Assembly (NCBI GenBank): GCA_030248215.1
Contig: JASANG010003388.1
Coordinates: 1 to 64,000, forward strand
DNA length: 64,000 nucleotides
Source of the DNA: Enoplolaimus lenunculus
Lineage: Eukaryota; Nematoda; Enoplea; Enoplida; Thoracostomopsidae
Reading direction: 5' to 3'
The position numbers and the translations under genes were made by a program. How positions within the stretch are numbered: the first letter of the stretch is position 1; the number at the start of each line of letters is the position of its first letter. Shown piece by piece: positions 56,723 to 64,000 of the stretch. Under the pieces are notes generated by a model, which was not told where the DNA came from, searched no databases, and saw nothing but the letters and a program-made list of their open reading frames with translations.

Positions 56723-59292
56723 TTACAGACTCCATGGAATGCTAGATTTTCCAGTAGGATAATAGGTAATATTAGCATTAATCACGGGCAATTTTTGTTC
56801 CCAATTTCGGCCGTCTAAAAAGATCAGTGGCGGAACGTTTTTCTGTGAAACTGCAATAGAGTACGCTTAAGCTTTAGACTAATTTTTTTGCTTGGATTAG
56901 GCTTAGGCTTAGACTTAGGAATATACGCATTACGCCTAGGCTTAGGTTTAGGCTAAGAAATATGTTTATAATACTGTAATATATGTATTTTACCGTATCG
57001 GGTCAACCGGACTTTAAATCTAAACGAATGCTGATGCTAAAAAGTTACTATTGTCGAGATTTTCTGATCAGCAAAATATCACATTTCGCTTGTTTATAAA
57101 ACCTGTTACTAACTGGTGATAAATGCTGCACACTGCACAGAATACGGCTTCAGTTGCTAGTTTCAATGCTCATTTTGGGCGTCCACCTTCTACTCTGGCC
57201 GCAGCAGACACGGGTCTCGAACTCGCGAGCAAAGCGAACGAGAAGCCAGACGCATTTTAAAACTTCGGCGGTTCTTGTTTAATCCGGTTACGGGTAATGA
57301 CCTTTTTAGGAGTGGCGACCCCACCACATGAGGGTATGACGGGTGGCTGCTCCGGCCCTGTACATATCTAAAATTGCACCAACCTACGTTCTTAGTTTTA
57401 CGAACCCAAAATAGCAGACAAACTATATAGTCTACGCGTATCAGACATTCAATTTGTAATACATCATTTTTAAGACGTTTCGATTGCTGTCAACACCTGA
57501 ATAGCGTTCGAAGCCGAAGAACTTAAGCCGAACCAACTAAGAAAAGCCCAACGGCTTACCCGAGTGCCATTTTGAACAAACCATAGCTTAGTATTAAGAA
57601 GAGTGAATGATATTTTAACAAGAGTGTGCAACAACTTGGGCGGCGAATGGTACCAAATGTACCAGCTCGGGTTGCATTTTCTGCGTACCCTCACCCCGTT
57701 ATTTAGGGGAGAGGCTGATATCATATGCAATAACCCTAAATTAAACTTTAAGCCGAGCATTTCTGATGCTGTATACGTACAGTGCCACGGTTCGCACAAG
57801 TTGTGATTCCCTCTAAATATAAGGGCGTCGGCCAAAACCGCAACGTGCGCTGGGTATATTATTTTGTACACAAAATGTATCCAGTTTGAAACCATTGTAA
57901 AAAGAGTCATTATCGACTCTTGGTCAATGGCGGATCCATGGGGGGGCACCCCGGCCGTGGGGCCCCCCAACAGCGTCTCGACAAAAATTATATAGCAATT
58001 TTGTTACAATAGTTCGTGGTTTGCGTATGGGTCAAAAGTAAGTTTATTACCTGTGAAATTTTGGCCCCTCATTTTGAGATCCTGGATCCGCCACTGCTCT
58101 TGGTATTACTAAATGCAAAGGATATGGGCAAATAAGATATTGGTTAGCAACAGCGGCGTATAATAAGGTGGTTAGGAGGAAATATACCCAGATACTTGTG
58201 AAACGACAGAGAATGTAGGTTTCAGAATAACCTTCTGGATCCTAGAACTCAAGATTATTTCTGGCTCACAATAAAAACGATTTAAGCCCTATTCACACGT
58301 GCAAGTTTTTGCAGAACTTGCAGCTGCAAATTGCACGCAGAACTTGCATTTTTTTCATCAGCCAATAAGAAAGCGGCTGTAATAAATAAAAAGTGAACTG
58401 CGATGGTTATTCTGACACATGTGAACTGAATTCCTAACTGTGATTTTTAATGAATTAATTGTTGCTGTAAAATTGCACATGCGAGTTCTCGCAGCAAAAA
58501 CTTGCACGTGTGAATATTGCGTTACAAAGGTTACTGGAAAACTTGAAATATTGCAAAAAAAGTAGATTCGGCCACGACGGTTACTTAAGTCTCTCAGTCT
58601 CAAATTTTCGATCTCCCTAAAAAGTTCTGCATCGGCTTGTAAACATCCAAATTCCACTAAAGCTATAGATATGGCATTTTAAAAAAAAATAGCAAAACTA
58701 TACCAGAAATATTAAATTACTCAAAATCTGAACGCAAATCTTTGAAATTTTTGTTGAGTTTACTGAACAAAGCATTTACATTTTATTGTAATAATGACAA
58801 CTCCATATTAATTAAAAACAACGACGAATTTTCGTTATTTATTGGCATTAGCTTGATATAAGCAAGAGTGGATAGTCGCTATTTTACAAGAGTGTGCCAC
58901 TGGGCACATTCTGTGTAAAAGAATGTACCCGGCACGCGTTGCGTTTTTGCCATACCACCTTTATTTAGATGAGGGTACAACCGGTGCGAACCGTGACACT
59001 TTATGTATGCGGCGTCAAACATGCTCTCGTTATAGTTTAATTTAGGGGTCTTCAAGTGATAGCGACCACCCTCTAAATAAGGGGGTCGGCCAAAAACGCA
59101 ACGCCCGGTGACACAGTTTGTACCATGCGGAACACCAAGAGTTGCACACTCTTGTATGTAATGCACTCTCGAAATTGTTTTTGTTAAACATTTTGTTAAA
59201 CGGTAAACTTTAAATTTCGCTAACCTTAAAAATTTGCATCTTTTGCCAATACTTAATCGCTGGTTCTTAGCGTTTGACAAAATATCCTTCAT
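56723..59292 (-). CDS. Unident.ified multi-exon gene, partial model
   Basis: I do not recognise the product. Minus-strand pieces with good splice signals: 59292-59225 (ATG start, AG|GTTAGC donor), 58656-58535 (TTTAG acceptor, CCA|GTAACC donor; includes ELFREIENLRLRDLSNRRGR), 58241-58188 (TTCTAG acceptor, TGG|GTATAT donor; DPEGYSETYILCRFTSIW), possibly 57586-57560, and 56814-56723 ending TAA (NITYYPTGKSSIPWSL). The second and third pieces join in phase. The first does not join the second in phase, so an exon is missing. The link to the last piece is also open. The last piece starts at the end of a family A element, whose mutated terminus CTTTTTAG may supply the acceptor. It may be one gene or two. 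Confidence 0.4.
56815..56982. mobile_element. Family A element, one end lost
   Basis: GGCCGTCTAAAAAGATCAGTGG, then the GACTAATTTTTTTGCTTGG segment and TTAGGC core to ATGTTTATAATACTGTAAT; the usual CCGCCCCTGTTC terminus is absent. Confidence 0.75.
57604..57928. mobile_element. Family E element abutting a family J element
   Basis: TATTTTAACAAGAGTGTGCAAC to CATTATCGACTCTTGGTCAA. The right end joins the family J copy that starts at about 57927. Confidence 0.8.
57927..58098. mobile_element. Family J element
   Basis: CAATGGCGGATCCATGGGGG to TGAGATCCTGGATCCGCCACTG, the reverse complement of 42674-42854 with few differences. CTCTTGGT follows on the right and also precedes it, so family J inserted in the family E end. 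Confidence 0.88.
58283..58524. mobile_element. Family F element
   Basis: GCCCTATTCACACGTGCAAG to AACTTGCACGTGTGAATATTG, inverted. Confidence 0.85.
58863..59168. mobile_element. Family E element
   Basis: AAGAGTGGATAGTCGCTATTTT to TGCACACTCTTGTATG; the central CCTCTAAATAAGGGGGTCGG motif is shared with the other copies. Confidence 0.82.
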
Positions 59293-59299
59293 TTAGATT

Positions 59300-60390
59300 T
59301 CCTGAGCAATACTGAAAATGGTATAGACCGATGCCGGTACGCGTTGGGAGGGGGGAATAGAAGCATGTATACCCCCGAAATTCCACAAAACATGAGGAAA
59401 TAAACGTTTTTACGGGATTTAGAAAGTAATCGGGTTGAAGAAAATTGTGGCGATCAAAACGTTTAAGCTTTCAGCGGTTGGTTCCAATACCGGTTGCATA
59501 ATCTCCTGAAATGAACTCATGGCTACGGGTCTGGTCCGACTTCTAACCACAATCAATCATTTTGAAACGCTTAAATCACATTATTTCTTGCTTCTTAACA
59601 CGTTTTACACCGTTCAACAATGCTAATTGCGTTTAGTAAATATTTGAGATTGAAATAAGCTTGAAATATATTCAGCTGGCTCGATCGATCAGGGGGTATC
59701 AGTTCGGAATGACTGAACCCCCCGTTTAGCGACCGACACGAACGATACAATTTTGATTGGCTGCAATTGCGGTTTTATCCTGTCTCTAGAACTATTAAAG
59801 AGCTAACTCGTCTTCTACCCCCCGTTTGCCGATCCTGCAGGTTTCCGATATGGACTCACTATATTTTAGTCCCGAGCATGGTAGCTTATATCCTCAAATG
59901 GCTCTATAGCGCGTATCATCAGTTAGCAATACACTGTAAACCAAGCCAAACTTTGACTGGTACCACGTTGAGCGCACCGGCTTCGCTATGGGTTACGAAA
60001 CAGCCACGCCCTTTGCATTTTCAACTTTAGTTCAAAACTATAACTTGACTGTTGTATTTAAAAAAAACAACATAAAAGAAATATACACAGTAATACCTAA
60101 AGTCGGACCAAAGTATTAAGAGCATAGTCTCAGTTTTATACCAATTGAGTATTGTTTAGCGACCGGATCATAGGTTGGAAAAGTTTTTTGACCTTAAGGA
60201 TCCAGTATTCTAAAGCCTGTACAGCTGCCCGATTTTCTGGTTCATTCTGAAATTTCCCGAGCGATATCTTCCCTCTTAAAACGTTCCAGGTTCAAAGTCG
60301 CGAAGATATATGGGTTTTATTTTTGTTGATGGTCTTTCAACAACCTAACGCCCTCCTGGGAGCTGTTGAGAAAATGATACGTCAGTGCGA
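59300..60390. other. Stretch without a supported gene
   Basis: No repeat-family ends or splice-bounded coding frames were recognised apart from the start exon noted just below 59292. A plus-strand frame at 59767-60030 has no motif. Confidence 0.35.
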
Positions 60391-60392
60391 TG

Positions 60393-60593
60393 AAGGCCAA
60401 TGGTACTTTTAGGGGTGTAACAGTAGATTAAGCGTATTCATTAAGCCTAAACCTAAGCCTAAGCCTAAGCGTTGCAAAAATATGTTCATAAGCCTAAGTC
60501 TAAGCCTAAGCCAAAAAATGTAATCTAGAATCTAAACGTACTCTTTTATAGACCCACCAGAAACCTGGACGCTCCTTAAAGTAACATGGGCCG
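60393..60593. mobile_element. Family A, subfamily 2 element
   Basis: GGCCAATGGTACTTTTAGGG to CTCCTTAAAGTAACATGGGCC with CCTAAG blocks. Confidence 0.82.
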
Positions 60594-60971
60594 TGATGAA
60601 TATATAAACGAGTGGGACTGGTTTAGCTATATATTTTGGCCAAGGGTTTCAATTAATAATTTTTGTTGCCATAATTAAATGGATGTAAGATGGTATGCTT
60701 GCTATTTTGGTGCTAATTTTAATCCAAGCGGTTTCTTGCCCCCAAACCCCGTCAAGTTACCCTTTAAAGTTTAGTTTTGACGGTTAAGTTTAACACTAAA
60801 CAGCGTTTGTTAGCGAAGGTTTTGGCTTTGGCTTAGACTTCATACTCAACTTTATTAAGATAGCAAGCTAAATTCTGCTATTCCTTAATTTTCGAATAAA
60901 TTAAAACCGGAATTCGTTCAAACTGTTGCCGGTTCCGGTTCCTATCACGCGCTGATTGTTCCCAAAATCCA

Positions 60972-61131
60972 GCCCATGTAAAGGTGAGGGGCGGAACGTT
61001 TTTCTGTGGGACTAGAAAAGGTTAATCTTAAGCTTTAGACTAATTTTTTTGCTTGGCTTAGGCTTATGCTTAGGCTTAGGCTTCGGAATATGCTCATAAT
61101 ACTGTTCCGCCCCTGTTATTTACATTGACCC
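60972..61131. mobile_element. Family A element
   Basis: GCCCATGTAAAGGTGAGGGGC to GCCCCTGTTATTTACATTG, with the TTTTTTTGCTTGGCTTAGGC core. Confidence 0.8.
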
Positions 61132-61249
61132 CAAATCCAATAATTTGGTACATGGCAGAAACCTTTAGGTACGTTTTTAAAAATGATAAATTTCTATCAA
61201 TTTTTAAATAATGTCTGTCATACATGACCAAAACATATTTGAACCAAGC

Positions 61250-61735
61250 CCATAGCAAGCTGACCATGCCTGAGGGGGGGGCAAAAAAATTTTCAGGAGG
61301 AGCATACAAGTGTTTTCGTTGACTTACAAGCGAGTTTGAAAATTTTCGGGGGCAAAATTTTGCCACGAAGGCTGACCCGTGGCTCCCATGGCTATCGGGA
61401 CGTTTAGAACACATTGAAAGCTTCTGTGGAATATAAAAATGCTTTTAATCGATATGGTGGGGGCATCATACACTGTAGCTGTACCCCTCTTGTCAAAAAT
61501 ATTATTTGATTGCTTGCATTTTCTAAAATTAACACTTTCTTCAATATTTTCTATTTCATCTGAGATCTAAATTCAAAGCCTAAAATTGAACATAGGACTC
61601 TTAGACGGGTGGTGTTTACAACGACCGCTCTACTGGTGAGTATTCGGGTCACTTGAAGCTGAATCTGCTCATAATCTTGTAGAGATTTTGTACTTTGCAT
61701 ACGAGTTGAATACACTGCCAGTGAAACAACGTTGG
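61250..61735. repeat. Family K copy, then a decayed family G copy
   Basis: Family K words at 61250-61400 (AGCATACAAGTGTTTTCGTTG, CTTACAAGCGAGTTTG). Family G words at 61530-61735 (TATTTTCTATTTCATCTGAG, TTGTAGAGATTTTGTACTTTGC) with no usable tRNA boxes. Confidence 0.5.
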
Positions 61736-61909
61736 GCACCCAAAATTCAGATTAAATGACGTTATTGAATGTTAGCTGTTAGCTTACAGGGCAACATTTA
61801 AGCACGGTTCCTAGAATTATATAATTGTAACGGGTGGAAAAAACCAAAAGCTTACAAGCTAACATAAATTACTAAACCGTTAAACATACAGGCCACCTTA
61901 TAAGACACG

Positions 61910-62122
61910 TACGCTGCAAAAAATGAGGAGTCAATTTGACTCTTTCCGAAATAGGCTTTACGGGACTACACAAACTGAGTCAAATTCGACACCGCCAGAG
62001 TCCAATTTGACTCACTGAGTCGCACGTTTGACTCTGGCGGAGTCGAATTTGACTCAGTTTGTGTAGTCCCGTAGAGCCTGTTTCGGAGAGAGTCAGTTTG
62101 ACTCATCAGTTTTTGCAGTGTA
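61910..62122. mobile_element. Family B MITE
   Basis: ACGCTGCAAAAAATGAGGAG to CATCAGTTTTTGCAGTGTA; both halves are intact. Confidence 0.88.
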
Positions 62123-62189
62123 TATACAAGGCAAAAATAATGATTTCTGTCTTAAGATACGCCAGGACCATAGCCGGCCAAGATTTCAC

Positions 62190-62670
62190 TTCAGTAGGGT
62201 GTAACTCTGATCGACATCTTTATTGTGAGGGTAGTAAAAGACTTTTTTCCTATCCCTCCGGAAATGTCGGGAGTGGGGAGTGTGTATCTCATATATACCC
62301 CCAAGGAACTCTTAAAGTGCTAACTCAAGCCAGTAAAAGAAATGTTATTTGTTTTAACTCAAAATCTTTTTCTATTGTTTGTGCTTTGTTTTGGTTTCTA
62401 ACAAATTTTACATTGGCAAAAATAAGCACTGTTCTTATACTAATTATATGCGTATTTTGGGCAGCGTTCCAGCATATATTAACTTGTAACATGAGCACTC
62501 GTTGTTCAAATTCAATACGTTTCACAACAACATCTCAAACAGACACCGATTTTTACCGGAAACTGATATATTTGAGTCCATAATTTTATGGTTGAAAATC
62601 TGAATCAATTGTTCATGTTATGATCTATGGATATGCGAGTCATTATCGAATTTAGAAATTTCTGCCGACG
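62190..62670. repeat. Possible hAT-like remnant
   Basis: AGGGTGTAACTCTGATCGAC and ACACCGATTTTTACCGGAAACTG resemble words of the element at 37122 and of the giant inverted repeat. The ends are unclear and no coding motif is seen. Confidence 0.35.
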
Positions 62671-62678
62671 CAATTTTT

Positions 62679-63111
62679 GGTACTGTAGTGACCCAAATAA
62701 GAGGGCGTAATAAGAGGGGAACGTTCCCCAGGAGTCCGTATCCCTAATAAAGGTCCGTAAGCGGATTGAGTCTCACAACCCTAACTGGAGTCCATAAATG
62801 TCAATTGTGCCTAATTGTAGTGCATAAATAACTCCAGGCCCAAATAAAGTTGATTTCGAAACTTTGAAACATGCTTAAGATTTAAAAGTACATACCAAAG
62901 TATAACCTTGCATTATCGCTCAAGGTTTTGATAAAAGACAAATAAACGTTTCAAGTAATTCACCGGATAGTTGCAATACCGGACATATATAGGTAACGAA
63001 GGGCGCCGGAGGGCGGGTTAAAATAAATGACAATCCGTAACCGAATAATAGGAGGTACCCTCTGGAGAGGCCAAATAAATATCAGTCCCCCCTTATTCGG
63101 GTCACTACAGT
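62679..63111. mobile_element. Family D element
   Basis: TACTGTAGTGACCCAAATAAG to CTTATTCGGGTCACTACAGTA, inverted and flanked by TA. Confidence 0.88.
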
Positions 63112-63420
63112 AATAGAGACCGGTGCGATTCCTCTTGAGCGGGCATGACCTGCGTATCCGTCAGGTAAACCAGTGAGGTTGACTCAAAACAACTCGCAAA
63201 TATAAATAGCTCGAAAATACTAGAAAATCAGTGTAAATCAAATAAGTTAGGATACCTTCATGTGTGCTTTCATGTATTCATATTTTACCTAAACATAAGC
63301 TTTCGGACAATTTTCACCTGTACTTGCTTTAGCTGTTTGTTGTAACTTGAGATCTTTTCGACAGGAAGGTTACTTACCACGAAGCCATGACAATTTTGGG
63401 CCGAGACCGCGCAGTTATAG

Positions 63421-63840
63421 TCAGACCAAGAGTGAATAATCGCTATTTTACAAGAGTGTGCAACTGGGCAATCGCTATTTTACAAGAGTGTGCAACTGGG
63501 CAATCGCTATTTTACAAGAGTGTGCAACTGGGCAATCGCTATTTTACAAGAGTGTGCAACTGGGCACATTCTGCGTAGAGAACAATGTACCTGGCACACG
63601 TTGCGTTTTTGGCCTACTCCCCTTTATTTAGAGGGGGGTGCAGCCGGTGCGAACCATGGCATTTTATGTGTGCGGCGTCAAACATGCTCCTGTTATAGTT
63701 TAATTTAGGGGTTTTCAAGCTATAGCGACCCTCCCTCTAAAAGAGGAAGAGTCGGCTAAAAACGCAACGCCCGGTGGTACATTTTGTACCATGGGAACCT
63801 CAAAAGTTGCACACTCTTGTATCGTGTACTCTTAGTCCGA
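63421..63840. mobile_element. Family E element with one end amplified four-fold
   Basis: The left inverted terminus contains four tandem 32-bp units (AATCGCTATTTTACAAGAGT then GTGCAACTGGGC) at about 63437-63565. The interior and the right end CACACTCTTGTATCGTGTAC are normal and single. Confidence 0.88.
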
Positions 63841-64000
63841 CCAATATACATATAGTTTGTGTCTAATTAAGTTAGTGTCAGCTAACATTTAGGTATTATA
63901 ACAGAAATAAATTTGTTTCAAATTCATTTGTTACCTGTTGCCAAGTCTGTTTGGCTTGGCAATGAACCTAAAAACATTGAAACTTGAAACCTTTGGTTCT

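Overview
This is invertebrate animal nuclear DNA: split genes with GT-AG introns, many short inverted-repeat transposons, tRNA-derived repeats and minisatellites, and no prokaryotic gene layout. The species cannot be fixed from the window. The abundant hexamer TTAGGC is the nematode telomere unit, but here it sits inside transposons. The gene set (RRP8, COA1, an SLC36-type transporter) is shared by animals generally.

Layout. 1-8658 is a huge inverted repeat (arms about 4.1 kb, spacer about 0.43 kb) with mirrored satellite arrays and nested small transposons. 8.7-13.8 kb holds repeats, including a 31-bp minisatellite, and no gene that I can support. 13863-39939 is the genic core. On the minus strand four genes lie head to tail: an SLC36-like amino-acid transporter (10 exons, 460 aa), a small unidentified gene, COA1 (4 exons, 143 aa) and RRP8 (8 exons, 360 aa). 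I found the exons by reading splice sites and reading frames; in the three named genes every intron phase closes. One RRP8 intron has a GC donor. The gaps between the genes are only 90, 383 and 376 bp. A small plus-strand ORF lies inside SLC36 intron 3 and is cut by a transposon with a clear 8-bp target duplication. 40-64 kb is mostly transposons and arrays (53-bp, 40-bp and 21-bp units, and about 56 copies of TTAGGC). Scattered minus-strand exons at 56.7-59.3 kb belong to an unidentified gene.

How the parts relate. RRP8 is a nucleolar rRNA base methyltransferase/silencing factor, COA1 a mitochondrial cytochrome oxidase assembly factor and SLC36 a membrane amino-acid transporter. They share no obvious pathway, so the tight same-strand packing looks like housekeeping clustering, possibly operon-like. 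The repeats form about twelve recurrent families, called A to L in the entries. Most are non-autonomous; I saw no transposase gene.
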